A stretch of 64,000 nucleotides of DNA from Amphiura filiformis (taxonomy: Eukaryota; Echinodermata; Ophiuroidea; Amphilepidida; Amphiuridae): positions 19,934,880-19,998,879 of the forward strand of contig NC_092647.1 in NCBI RefSeq assembly GCF_039555335.1, written 5' to 3'. A program made the position numbers and the translations under genes. The notes under the pieces were generated by a model. It ran no database searches. It was given only the letters and a program-made list of their open reading frames with translations, and had not been told where the DNA came from. Positions 46,001-57,108 of the stretch are shown piece by piece; position 1 is the stretch's first letter, and each line of letters begins with the position of its first letter.

Positions 46001-48320
46001 CCCTTTGGTATGTGCAAAAGCCACATTTAAGGGTTCGATGAGAATTTAAGGAGTCCATCTGTCCGAAATTCTAAACTTCTGAACTTGTCAAATATTCCAG
46101 TGAAATTATTAGTGTTGTTGGCCTATGGTGATTCAAAAGATTTACTGATCTTTTTATTTTTTAATTTTTATTTGATGAATTATGCCTCCGTGCATCATGA
46201 AATTAAGGAGTCCATACAGTTTTTATTGGACCCTTTGCTCACTTTCAACTTGAGATTTAAGGAGTCCAAAATGGGCAAAATCCAAAAATAAGGAGTCCCT
46301 GGACGCGCAAACTCCTTAAATGCGATCCCTGGTGGAAACATGTTGCCGTAGTTATTAGTTACCAGCATATTTCATGTGGAATATGAATAATTATAAATTA
46401 TAAATTATTACCGATTCCAAAAAATACAGCACTACTTTTTTTGGATTAATATTACCCTGTTTTGCCAAATAAAACATAGCTAATTTAGTAGTTCTTTGGC
46501 AGTGCAAGTCAACTTTTAATTTTCAGTTAAATTTTGGAAATAAGGGCCAAAAATGTGCATTTTTGATGCATTTTTTGTATGCTGTGGGCAATCAAGCCTA
46601 AAGAATTGTACAAACTCTAATTTCAAGTTATGCATTCTAATTTTTGGAAAACATATTTTGAAATCCTTTTCATAACCAAAGATAACATAAAATATTACAA
46701 ATATGAGCCAACTCTTTGACTTAGTATTATGTGACTTATAATTGTAAGAAAACATGCAAAATTGCATGCTTTTGGCCCATTTTCCCTCAAATTGCAAAAA
46801 TATTAAAATTTGACTTTAATTGTCAGTTAGAACTTGTCAGTTAGAAGGATGAGGATTTAACTATTATTCATTAGGCAAAACAAGATAATATTTTGTAATA
46901 TATAAAAATTGTAAAAAATCCAAAAAAATTAGTGCTATATTTGTCTGGATTTGAGAGTAAAGAAATGTACTGTACATGTGATCAAATATTTTCCCCCCAC
47001 ATTAACGGGTAAAGGGAGGAGGTGGGAATTAGTGAAAACTTTTTATAATTTTTCATTACTCAGGCAAAAAAAAAAGGCTTTTCTCATGTCCCCTGTGCGC
47101 ATTGGATTTCTGATGGTGAAAACTTTAAAAATAAAAGTTAATTTCACAATTTTTATTTTATTTTCAAAAAATTAAGACAAATTGCCATTGGCAAAACATA
47201 ATGGGCCCAAAACCGTGAGTTTTCAAGGGGGTAACCCCCCTGAACACCAGATTTATTGATAAAATAGAAAAACAAAAAAATGCATACCGCATTAGATTTC
47301 AAACTCCCATGGGACATAAGACAAATCTATTTTTATTTATGGCCTCATAAATGCAATACATATATGATGTGATCAAGCAAAATCAGTTGGAAGTCGGAAT
47401 TTTAGATATGGTCAAACAAAGGAAATATTTCTTCTCTTTCCTACTGTCATGGGAACTCTTCAACTGCTCACATCTTTGGAACAATTCGTCCAATAGTGTT
47501 TTCTGCAAAATGTAGCTTTGTAAATGCTTTATCAAAGTAGATTTCAGACTGATTTTGCTTGATCACATATGGAAATAAATTTTATTATTTAAGCAAAATT
47601 ACAAAAACTGAAAAAAGATGGCCTGAAGGCTCTGACTCATCTCAGAGACCAAACATCACCCATATTATGGACCAGAATAATGTTAAAGTTTCATCTTTAT
47701 GCCTGTGCCTCAGTGTAGTTAGTTTGGGACTACAATCCAGGAAAAAAAGGTCGGCACACTTTGCCTGTCTTTTGGTATATCTCTGCCCCCGCTCCCCCAA
47801 TTCAATGTTGGACCAAGCCATGTTGTCAACAGATCTGTGAGACCCTCCAACATTGAAAGATGGGGATCGTGGAAGGGTGAGATATAGGGGGAGTCTGTAC
47901 TTCACATAATTATATTGCATGCATGTTTCACTCGCTTCTCCAATTTTGATAGGGCACACATTTAGTGCAAGTGTGTCAACTATTTTTTGAAATTTTTACC
48001 AGATATGCCTCTGAGTTGACACAGGGCAATAATTCTGCACACACTGGGAAATTGTGGGTTTGCCCCCTACCTTATTCTCCTCATACACCCTTGAAAGAAG
48101 TGTCTTCATTAAGTAATTTTTCCTTCTTCATATTTCCATGTTTACTGTTTTGACATTTCTTTCTGGCACTGAATTGGGCAGAAATGTAGTATGTTTGTTG
48201 TAAAATTAAGATATCTTACCACTCTAAGTAGTCTTCACACGATACTAAATAGAAGAAAGCAGTCACAAATATAGCTGTAATATAGCCTACATGCCAGAAT
48301 ATATCCAGAAAGTTTGCCAT
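39500..48320 (-). CDS. Receptor gene 3: Cys-rich type I membrane protein with multi-tyrosine tail, complete, 6 exons
   Basis: Exons (minus strand): 48220-48320, 45726-45811, 41594-42017, 40622-40771, 40443-40510, 39500-40074; 1404 nt, 467 residues plus stop, all phases consistent. Order: signal peptide (1-28), CxC segment (34-62), Cys-rich ectodomain (about 75-175), Ser/Thr stalk (about 176-203), membrane helix (about 205-228), cytoplasmic tail of about 240 residues with at least ten tyrosines in acidic contexts. The tail combines NPAY (PTB or endocytic motif), YAEI, two DYFxLDP and two DYVDVDAP motifs. Gene 4 is a close duplicate of it. A conserved AATAAACCAC at about 39018-39027, also found downstream of gene 4, may be its polyadenylation signal. 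Function as a phosphotyrosine-signalling surface receptor is inferred. Confidence 0.85.
40443..40510 (-). CDS. Gene 3 exon 5: YAEI motif
   Basis: Encodes NDDLEEYAEITDHTYAGERT plus LQ. EEYAEI fits a Src-type SH2 site. 68 nt, phase 2 in and phase 1 out, the same as gene 4. Confidence 0.9.
40622..40771 (-). CDS. Gene 3 exon 4: transmembrane helix
   Basis: Encodes FAIGVGAGVGICVILAIVVG then LLIYCRIQGRKEGRKR: glycine-rich helix with GxGxG packing and a strongly basic stop-transfer segment. Nearly the same as gene 4 exon 4. Confidence 0.9.
40820..41345 (-). repeat. Duplicated segment with two tRNA-derived SINE heads
   Basis: Two copies (40820-41040 and 41125-41345) share AACAAATTTTAATCTTTACC and a tRNA-like part. 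On the minus strand the first reads CTGTGGCTCAATTGGTTCGA (box A-like) and CACCAGTTCAATTCAAGCC (box B-like). They lie in intron 3 of gene 3. Confidence 0.65.
41594..42017 (-). CDS. Gene 3 exon 3: aromatic Cys-rich ectodomain and stalk
   Basis: About 141 residues. The first part is rich in Tyr, Trp and Phe (CYYYQSYNSPWFDDFG, NSWFHNFGIPWC), then the family core CSIDLQECC and a closing SCVC. It ends in a Ser/Thr stalk (TTEVPSSSTSPTKQ). The upstream part is an insertion relative to gene 4, where only about 14 residues separate the first Cys from the core. Acceptor ATTTTACAG, donor GTATGT. Confidence 0.85.
42095..42505 (-). repeat. tRNA-derived SINE
   Basis: On the minus strand it has a perfect box A TGGCGCAGCGG and box B GGTTCAAGCCC, a central body with TCTCCGGTTTCCTCCTGC, and a tail ending GGCGCTATATAAATCCC. 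About 410 bp, in intron 2 of gene 3, just upstream of exon 3. Confidence 0.85.
43008..43380. mobile_element. MITE family M3, copy 1
   Basis: Starts TTTAAGGGTAGACGAGG and ends TTAATAACCTTAA. About 97 percent identical by eye to 51969-52341. It abuts the M2 MITE at its right end, sharing the TTAA. It lies in intron 2 of gene 3. Confidence 0.85.
43376..44010. mobile_element. MITE family M2, copy 2
   Basis: Reverse-orientation full copy of 14698-15364: opens TTAAGGGATCTAAAATGAGC and closes CATACCCCAGCCCTTAA. Long inverted arms meet around the sequence TTTTTTTGGTGTTTTGGGG. Confidence 0.85.
45726..45811 (-). CDS. Gene 3 exon 2: CxC segment
   Basis: With the split codon it reads CTCNCERLPNPADGRTIP and then TECTLPKQPKL. 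Alternating cysteines as in genes 1 and 2, and a later Cys-Pro-rich part as in gene 2. Acceptor ATTACTTTCAG, donor GTAACT. Confidence 0.75.
46425..46940. mobile_element. Fold-back element, degenerate
   Basis: GCACTACTTTTTTTGGATT at the left end matches, reversed, AATCCAAAAAAATTAGTGC at the right end. Further inward arms are diverged. Non-coding, in intron 1 of gene 3. Confidence 0.5.
48220..48320 (-). CDS. Gene 3 exon 1: signal peptide
   Basis: Starts ATG at 48320. MANFLDIFWHVGYITAIFVT followed by AFFYLVSC, an unusually long hydrophobic stretch, with cleavage likely near VSC-ED. It ends TG before GTAAGA, the family pattern. A membrane anchor instead of a cleaved signal cannot be excluded. 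Confidence 0.75.
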
Positions 48321-51300
48321 GATGAAGAAATTCTACCTGGGGAGAAATATTTATTAAAATAGTTATTTAATATAACTTCCTCTTTCTTGTATAGCAATGT
48401 CAAGTTGCACTGTGACCCATTCCTGTAAAACCTTAACTTTGAGACTAGACATGTATCAAATTTCTATCAATTTTGTATAATTTTTTTTTATTGTGGACTT
48501 TTTTTGCAGGTGGAGGGGTGTGAACCTCCCCTACAGAAAATTGATTGCATGCAAAGAGTAGTCTTTACCCCTCCTAATAATTGATTTTAAATATTTCTTA
48601 TTTTGTGGGAATGGGTCACAAATGTGAGTGGACACTATGAGTGAGCCGTAAACTCGGCAAATTGTATTCTGAGATACAGTGCAAAATGTGCCGCAAGTTG
48701 TATTCATAGGTGTCTCAATTAGGCGCGACATGTTTCTCATTTGATATCGTTTAAATCAATCAATAATCCTATTGCTGAAGAGGATAATAATCTTCTACAT
48801 ATAAAATCATTAAATAGCTCTAGTCTTTGTTTGCTTTGGCTAAATCCTGTTCAAGTGGTGCGTTACAATTGCATTGTATTTTGACTGGGTATGTATAACC
48901 AACAATTAACAATGAGAGAACATTCCTTTACCTCGTTGACTCAGGGATGATTTGAAATGACCGCCAATTATGACTTTATTACCAGCAATGTGGAAAAAGA
49001 GACACATATAGAACCAAAAAGGGTACCATTTTGATAAAGAAGCAGAGTTCAACAAACCATAACCCCGCTTCTGGATATCGTTTGAAGTCAAATGATATAC
49101 TAGTTTAAAGCTTATGATATATATTTTCTAAACACAAAATAAAACAAAATTAACCTGGGGCCGAGTTTACGTCTGATTCGTAGTGTCCAGTCACAAATTA
49201 TTCACAACCTGTATCACTTGCAGATCAACGTGGGGGAAGTTTCAATTTCTATGCACACAATACATTAAAAGTATTATTACAATAGTTATGCTGTGCAATT
49301 CAATACAAGAATAACATAAATGTTTTAATTGGATTGTATTCAAATTTTAAGGTGGGAATATTATTGATTCTAATTGAAAACATTGCATGGTCTAATCGAG
49401 AGAATTGAACCTTGGTACTTAGTTTCTAAATTACCCCATTTCAACTGGGAAAATTTAAAAAAATTAATTTCACTGAGGCACCAGGCACTCAAGAATATAT
49501 ATACTATTCAAATTTATGACAAAAAAAAAGCAAGTTAAAGGGTTTTTGTTTTCCAGTCATCATGCATTTACGGTTTAACAATGAATTTCAAGAAAAAAAT
49601 AGGTGTGGTCTTTTGCACCATGTTTGTATTGCTTCAAGCTTTAATTGAGTTCAAAAAGGGTACATTTTTGGTCAAAAACTTACTTTGGGGTACAATATAG
49701 TGCACTATAAATTAAAATGTTTACGTTGCCCCTGGCCCCTTACAGTATCATCACTTTCATTTCTTTTACTCCGTAATGTACATTCGTTATTAATTCTTAT
49801 TCAAAATGTCATAATTTCAATGAGAATTATTTTTATTTTCTATAAGTCATAAGTTTTCATATATATGTATGACTTTGTTCAATGCTGAATCAAATTACAG
49901 CTAGCATTTAGTTAAATTAATGAAATTGAAGAAAGGGTCAGAGAGAAAAATCAAATAATTTGGTTTACATGTGCCATGTGCAAATTGTCTTATTAGAAAA
50001 TGCACTACTTTGTATATATTGAAGGTTGAGTACATTATTATTTGAAAAATAATCTGAATGACCTACCTGTTTTTAATCCATTTCAATTCCATTCTGAAGT
50101 TGCAATACAACTGGTAACACTGTATAACAGGCTAGCATAGATTGGTATCATAGAATTATTGACCATAGCTTATTAAATAGTATATACGGTACACTTCTGT
50201 GAAATAGAATTTCTTCAACTAAGAAGTATAAACAGCTTGTTGTTCCACCTTAAACTTGACAATGTTTCCAATCAACCATTCATATTCATATCCATATTCA
50301 AAGATACTTCCGCCTGCTTTATAGATATTGACCATTGTAATAAAACATCAGGTAAGTTTTGCTGTAACCAAACATTATTTCAATACCTGTACACAAACAC
50401 ATGGATACAGACCAGTGATCATGGACAAATTATTGTGTAAGAATTAAAAATCTAAAATTCACTGAGTTGAAAAGGTCACCAAATTCAATGGTAAATTACA
50501 AGGACCAGTGATTTTTTAAATTTCATATTGGAGGCTGAGCATGTGCAACTTTTGAGGTTTCTGTACAGTGGCGTAGCATAAGGCACCCTATGGGGCATCA
50601 GCACTGATTGAGGAAGCACTGGGTCCGATTGAGGGGGCATCAATGTAATTTTTTCGGTATTTTATCTATGGAATTTGTCAAACTTTTTGGGGTTTTTTTT
50701 TCTGTGGAACTTGTCAACTTTGGCAAATTTGTCAATCTTTGGGAGGGGGTTTATATGCCCACATGCCTTTATTACACAACACCACTGCCTCTGAGCATAG
50801 GCGTAGATCCGGAACGGGGGATGGGGGATAAATCCCCCCCAATATTTTGCCAGGAGTGATGGTCCATACAATCATCCCCCAATGTTGAGACCTGTATGTG
50901 GGTTTCTGACCAAATTAACCATATAATTATTTGGCCATTTTAGCCCTAAAATTGCAAATTTTTGTGCGCTTCGCGCGAATTTATTCCACTTTTGCACCAT
51001 ATTTCATCAATTTAGCTTCAAAATGCGCATTTGTACATTAAGCTTAATCTGTCACCAAAAAGTGCTGGATTCACTATACTTCAAGACATTTCTTCCAACT
51101 CCATCCCCCCAAATGTCAAAAAGAAATTTATGCCACTGCCTCTGAGGAATATGTTTTAATATATTTTATTTGATAAGTAAAACTATATCATAAAGAGAGT
51201 TTTAAAAGGCATACAAACGAGGGTATTAGATATTAGGAGTTATTATCTAGTCTCTTAACTACAGGGGACTTTTTGGGTCAAAAAAGGGGACTTTTTTTGG

Positions 51301-51429
51301 CCTTTGACATTTTTTTTGGTAGGGGGGGGGGGTGCATCACACCCCTGCACCCCCTGTGTGTATGTAAGGGATCACCTGTGCATATATGAGATATGGGTTC
51401 AAATGGCATTATAGTTCACCCTGTGAACA

Positions 51430-51570
51430 AAAAAAGATAAAACAGAGAGTCAGCTTCTAGATAAAATGAGATATCAGCCCATATATGTTCAACCCATCAT
51501 GTGGTTTATTATTAATATCATCTGTGTAGATAGATTATTATTAACACTATCATCGTATATAGATGTGCCT
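51430..51570. repeat. Segment paralogous to 37990-38030 plus 38951-39080
   Basis: GAGTCAGCTTCTAGATAAAA and TGTGGTTTATTATTAATATC match the two flanks of the 38 kb transposon, but here they are continuous across one TA. This is part of the duplication that produced genes 3 and 4 and preserves the pre-insertion state. Confidence 0.75.
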
Positions 51571-51968
51571 TTTACATTTTCTGAGAAGCAGATTATTTAA
51601 CTAGCAGCGGATGTTAGAAGCATAGTTTTAGTTTTATTAGTAGCTCACCAGCCGCAGGTGGTGTTTTTCATAATTCTATAGAAATTTCACATTATGCTGA
51701 GTCCATGTACTTTCACTTGCACCAGTAAAATTAGTGTCTTAGAAAAGAGCTGTATTGTATCACTACATGATTGTGGACATTCAACAGGCATGAGTGCAGC
51801 CTGTTTATTGTGCATACTGCAGGGCATGGGGTAATACATTCAAAAATAGATTTTTTAATCCACACTGAGTCCTTTACTCCACAGTGCTTTAATCACACTA
51901 AATGCCATTGCTACTGGAGAAAGCTTGTGAATGCTTGCTCTGCAGTTGCAGTTGAATGATAATGATGA

Positions 51969-52341
51969 TTTAAGGGTAGACGAGATATTGTTGGTCGAAG
52001 CAACCTAAAAATTGATTGGCATTATCTAGATCAATATATTATTGAAAATTAACACCTTGATGTTTTGCAAAAGTTCATTCTACAAATCATATACTTTGCA
52101 AACTTGCTTAATTTATTGTTGTTAATGAGTTATGTACGTTTTACAAAAGTGTTGTTGTTTCAGCCCTCTGTACAACGTAACTCAAGAACCGCAGCACCTA
52201 TAAAAGTATATCTGTGATATTTTAATTCTTCTACACGCTCGCTATGAATTGAGCAATGCAGTTTTTGCCAAAGCTCACTACCATTCGTAAGATGCTGTGA
52301 ACTACCAAATCACAACAGTTTAAAATAATTAATAACCTTAA
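51969..52341. mobile_element. MITE family M3, copy 2
   Basis: Nearly identical to 43008-43380 (same ends TTAAGGGTAGACGAG and AATAACCTTAA), so recently moved. Confidence 0.85.
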
Positions 52342-52468
52342 ATGATGAAGACAGAGATCATTGCATCAGCAGTGTTATGTGGGGCAAATTTTCCATGAGG
52401 ACCAACATTGCAATGTTGTCTCACTGACCCACTCCCATAATGATAAATTTATGGATGTACATGATGGC

Positions 52469-52874
52469 TTAAAGGAAGTCTCCAGCAATCATAACATTAT
52501 ACCTTTTAATTATGTTAGAAAAATAATTATCAAGCACAAATCACATGGTTTAATTTAAAACAAACTCATATTGACCATAAAAACAAATAAAAAAAGCTGA
52601 CTCTCAACATGCGATATTCAAAATTCCCGCACCGAAATTGTCTAGTGCAATGCCGTAATGGTTGTTTGTGCTCAATGTTGTCAGCCTTCGTTGTATCACT
52701 GGGACGTCATTGCACCAGACAATTTCAAATTCGGGAATTTGGAATACTGCATGTTGAGAGATGGCTGTTTTTATTAATTTTTATGGCCAATATGAGTTTG
52801 TTTAAAATGCGTGCCTGATAATTATTTTTCTAACATATAAGGCAAAATGTTTGATTGCTAGAGACTTCTTTTAA
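52469..52874. mobile_element. Fold-back MITE with TTAA ends
   Basis: TTAAAGGAAGTCTCCAGCAAT and its complement near 52874 form the ends. Inner arms around AAATTGTCTAGTGCAATG also pair. About 406 bp, non-coding. Confidence 0.8.
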
Positions 52875-53123
52875 TACTATCCCCAGGCCCGTAGCCAGCA
52901 TTGTCAGTCCAGGGAAACATCAGTATCATCCCTATTTTTCCTCTCCTTCCCCTTTTTGTCTCTCTTTTCTCCCCTTCTGCCCTCCCCGCACTAGCTAAGC
53001 TACAAAATTAGTTTAATTTTGGTCAGAAACAGGTTAAAAAAGAAACTGTTCGTATGAATGGCGGATTTCATTCAGCATTTGAAGCTGCATATCACCACCA
53101 GTATCATCATCATTGTAAGTTGA

Positions 53124-53402
53124 TCATGGTGCATCAACATTAACATCAACATAGTCACTTGACTTAGCTTTATTTTTACCATTGTGATCAACATTGGTAC
53201 CTGAATCTGGAGCTTCAACATCAACATAGTCAGAAGAGTTTGCTTTCCTTATTTCTTAGCATTAGCCCTGGATGCATCAACACCCATAGTGACATCTGTC
53301 TTAGTAGGAGTATCCAAAATTAAATAGTCTCGGTTTTCAAACTGCTTGTCCCCCCTTTCCTCATCATCACCTGTTGTTTAATCCGGAGTTCCTAGACTCA
53401 CT
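53124..53402 (-). pseudogene. Gene 4 exon 6, remnant after the transposon
   Basis: Matches gene 3 tail modules (DYLILDT-like, DYVDVEAP, DYVDVNVDAP) but an early stop and a shift at the run around AAATAAGGAAAG break the frame. Confidence 0.8.
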
Positions 53403-53405
53403 TAT

Positions 53406-54190
53406 AGTGTGTTTCTACAGAGCCAAATAGCATTTTGAAAACGGTATGGAACCGTTAATCACTCCTGTGGAAACAGCCTCCAACGCCTTTTTGCAACACC
53501 TTTTCAACGCCAACGGAAACCTCGTTGGAGTAGGTTTTTGCCGTTGACGAAGCAGGTAGATTTTCTGTAGAAACAGACCGAAGCGGTAACTTGCTGATTA
53601 TTGAGCAAAATCAGAATCAAAATGGCTGTTAATCAACAGGTAAATTGGACGGACGACATGACAAAAACCTTGATAACAGCCTGGGCAATATAACAAGTCC
53701 AAACTATTATAACGCCACGATTTCTCCGTGATACGGAAAATAAAAACGGCAAAATTCACAGAATTCGGGGTTTGCTAACGGAAATTTGTAAATGCCACAA
53801 AATAGTGAAAAACTGTGTAAAATGTCAAACTTTTCTGTTGATTTGCAAAATATTACAAAGAAAAGTGATTATTTAGCAGTAATTAACCATTAAACAATCC
53901 ATTCTAGCATTAATTCTAGGCCTATGATGCAAGATTCTGGCCATACTACAGTAAAAGGTAGACAAAATACACTTCTAAAACATGTTTGTTGGTACGATGC
54001 AAATAACTGAAACCAATATTAGGCATGTTAGGGTAGAGGGACATCACATGACGTCATTCAGCTTATACGGTATGAACACGCCAACGGCAAAAACCTGCCT
54101 GTGGAAACAGCAGGTTAATCTGTAAGATAACGGTAAGATAACGTTATCCATTTAGCTGTAACTTAACGGAGCGCCTGTGGAAACACGCTC
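53406..54190. mobile_element. 785-bp TIR transposon inside gene 4 exon 6
   Basis: Ends AGTGTGTTTCTACAG and CTGTGGAAACACGCTC are inverted repeats, with AT on each side. Gene 3 supplies the uninterrupted sequence. On the plus strand an ORF at 53622-53693 starts MAVNQQVNWTDDMTKTLITA, which resembles the beginning of a Myb/SANT-like protein encoded by PIF/Harbinger-type elements; it stops after 23 codons. Probably a Harbinger-related non-autonomous element. Confidence 0.75.
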
Positions 54191-54438
54191 ATAGTCCTCA
54201 TCTAAGTTCTCAGTTTTCTCCTCAAATGTGAGTGTTAAATAGTGAGGTAAAGTAAGAGGCTCTGTGTATTTATCTGGATCAGCGTATTCACCAGAACCCA
54301 TGTCTTGGTTAGGTTTCTTGAGAGATTTGTATTGATGGCCACTAGATGATTGGTTGGATGTGTCCAGAGTTTGGTAATGGTGTGGACCAGTTTCTTCATT
54401 AAGACTGATACTGTAGGCTGGGTTAAGGTTTACTGTAC
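54152..54438 (-). pseudogene. Gene 4 exon 6, part before the transposon
   Basis: Encodes VNLNPAYSISL, HHYQTL, HQYKSL, GEYADPDKYTEP and DEDYE, then enters the transposon and stops after RVSTGAPLSYS. The gene 3 acceptor CCAG is CCAA here; the next AG, CTGCAG, lies six bases downstream and keeps the frame. Confidence 0.8.
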
Positions 54439-54984
54439 CTGCAGTTGGAAAAGAAAAGGATACTGTGAACAAGTTTGTACATGTTTTAGCCAATTGTGAC
54501 CCCTCGGCACAACTGAGCCCGGATGTCGCCAGTGCCACTATTGAGATATGCTCCATGGAACTTAACAATAAACAATAGGAAACAAAGGATTTATTGACTG
54601 CTTTATTGATTTTTCACTACTTAAATGTCAAGTACTATATATAGACATGATATACATCATTTTAAAGCTAATTTCCAGCAGAATATTTTGGTTGAATATC
54701 TCAAAAATGATGATTGGCGACATCCAGGCTCAGTTGTGCCGAGGGGTCACAATTGTGTTAAGGTTGATTTCCTTTTTAAGTTATGATAATTGTGTAAAAT
54801 ATATCAGAGTTTTCTGACTAATGTTCTGGTGATTTTTAAAGGACCAAAGTTGTTTTTCATGTGAATTTGTCATATGATTTCTTAGTGTCATCATTTTTAT
54901 CCATTGTATTAAATGAGTTACACCTAAGGTTAGAGTGATGGGGGATAATGATTGTTTTTTTGAAAGATTTGTTAAATTGTTGTG

Positions 54985-55452
54985 AGGGCATGGTAGCTTA
55001 GATTGAGATACATGCTTTGACTCATGATCGTGAGCCTGAGGTTCAGGGTTTAGAGCCCTGGCTTTAAACCTATTCATAACCTGATGTGACGCGTGATCTG
55101 TCATGGCGGACTTGTTTATGAGGGGACATGACCACTAAGTCATGTGTGTGGCTGGCTGCTGTGGGGAGCTGTGCGCTCTGGAGATGGGGGTGTTGCTGGT
55201 TGGTCGTGTTGCTGAGGGGGTCCTCCGATCGGGGGTGGGACGTCTGGAGAGGGAGTGAATTGTTGTACTTGTGAAGCGGTTTACCATTGGTATGTCGTCT
55301 AACAGTCCTGATGAACTTATTCAAGGGGCTCATATTTAATAGTTTTTAAATATCTAATTGTTTTTGATGTAGTACTTATAAATGTGCAATATATGTATTT
55401 TATAATTTTTTTCTGGCGAATAAAATGAAATGAAATGAAATGAAATGAAATA
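54985..55452 (+). repeat. SINE-like element with (AAATG)n tail
   Basis: Starts with a tRNA-like part (GGTAGCTTAGATTGAGATAC, box A-like; GAGGTTCAGGGTTTAGAG, box B-like) and ends in GAATAAAATGAAATGAAATG, a short tandem tail. Open frames on the minus strand across it are chance. It lies in intron 5 of gene 4. Confidence 0.6.
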
Positions 55453-55568
55453 ATTAGACTTGAAGAAAATGAACATTATGTTGTTGCTTGTTGTTGTTGA
55501 TTTTGTTGTTGGTGGTGGTTGTGGTGGTATTGTTGTTGGTGTTATTATGGTGGATAGTTTTGACATAC

Positions 55569-55636
55569 CTTGTAAAGACCTTTCTCCTGCATATTTGTGA
55601 TCACTTATTTCTGCATATTCTTCTGAGTTATCATTT
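55569..55636 (-). pseudogene. Gene 4 exon 5: YAEI motif (intact)
   Basis: Encodes NDNSEEYAEISDHKYAGERS plus LQ, 68 nt, a few substitutions from gene 3. Intact splice sites. Confidence 0.85.
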
Positions 55637-56421
55637 CTGTGGAAAGTAATATGACAAGATGGACAGTGAATGTTACTTGTTACTGGGGTGCAAACTGAAA
55701 ATACACTATTCATTATAATCACATGGTTCATCTTCATAATAGTTAAGGTATATTTTAGTCGTCTATCACTAGCAGATGAAAATATTGTGTTTTTTTTAAT
55801 ATCAAATCATTGAATATATGAATGCATACGTTTTCAAGATTTTGTATACATATGGACTTTTCACTTTGCTTTTGAAGGGGTACGGAAAGTGTGTGAATGC
55901 GTAAATACACATGAATTGTGCGTTAAAGTAAACCCTGTTTGCCAATCACATGCCCAACTCCCCTTAAAAATGTGCCCCACCTGCATTTCAGAATGGATTG
56001 ACGCCCCTGCCATGGTTAATACAAATGCATGCAGTAAATGATGGAATAACAATTACACTCACAGAATGAGATATTTTTTATGTTTTGTGAAATAAACATT
56101 GATAAATGGGTAATTCTCTGAAAAGGTGTACTATTGGAAGATAGGCAAATATGAATTTGAAAATGATTATAAAAATGTTTCCTTTACATATCTGTAAGGA
56201 TTTTAAAACTTTTATGAGCGCCGAAAGTCGCAGGACTTAAAAGTTCACCTTTTCAGAGAATCACCCAAATGATGATAAGTTAAAATCCTTTGAAGTGCTG
56301 AAGAAAATGAATGATTTTGTATTCATTCTTTCCAACTAAAAAAACCCCACCATCATGCAAGGACAACTTTTGCAAAAAAATAATGTTTGATTGTTTTCAT
56401 CAAAATGCATTCCACACTTAC

Positions 56422-56574
56422 CTCTTGTGTATTTCCACCGCTTGTGATCTACTCTCTGACTCTGCTCTTTTCTTTTCTTCTTTTCTACCTCGAATCCGAC
56501 AGTATACAAGCAAACCAACAATTAGTGCCAATAGGACACATATTCCAATACCTGTACCAATGCCAACTGCAAAA
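56422..56574 (-). pseudogene. Gene 4 exon 4: transmembrane helix (intact)
   Basis: Encodes FAVGIGTGIGICVLLALIVG then LLVYCRIRGRKEEKKR. Intact, 153 nt, same phases as gene 3 exon 4, three bases longer. Confidence 0.85.
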
Positions 56575-57108
56575 CTAGATGTGGAAATAATAAAACAAGT
56601 CTTCTCAATAAATTCTCAGTGATTCACAAATGACAAGTTGTATATTGTAACTGTACAGTGGCTATTTTACCAATTTGTTAACACTATATACCTGCATAGT
56701 GTAACAAAGTGCTCTTGTCTTCCCACAAGGGGAATATATTCTTCTGTAGACTTGTTGAAGTCTGGTTTGCAAACTACACATCTGTCAAAAGTGGATCAGT
56801 GCAGAAAAAAGCATGTTTCCTGGAAATTGTCATCTGTGCAAGGATTTTATACGCAAAGGATATCTTAATTCAGGTCAACAAAATGGATTTCACTGAGCAG
56901 TGATCTTTGTAGGATAATTGAATCAGGATACATCAGTCATCCAGAACATTGAGTGCAACATACATAACTTTGTAATCAACAATTAAAACAAATCGGTGTT
57001 TTATGTATAAATGTAATAGCTAGTGTTATCACAATGGGTGAATGGACTACTAATGTACAGCAGTTAGACAAATATATTTAAAAATTCCTAATCTCTTAGA
57101 GCACTCAC

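Larger units (their letters stand above)
48321..53123. other. Gene-free interval between genes 3 and 4
   Basis: No exon with family features found. It includes AGTGGCG-type and AGGCCCGTAGCC-type transposon fragments (50567-51140, 52885-52905), a stretch paralogous to sequence just downstream of gene 3 (51430-51570) and two MITEs (51969-52341, 52469-52874). Most of the left part, 48.3-50.5 kb, shows no structure that I can name; gene 3's promoter should lie just above 48320. Confidence 0.6.

Noticed and set aside
55070-55333. 87-codon minus-strand frame in gene 4 intron 5
   Set aside because: Lies within the SINE-like element and lacks any family feature.
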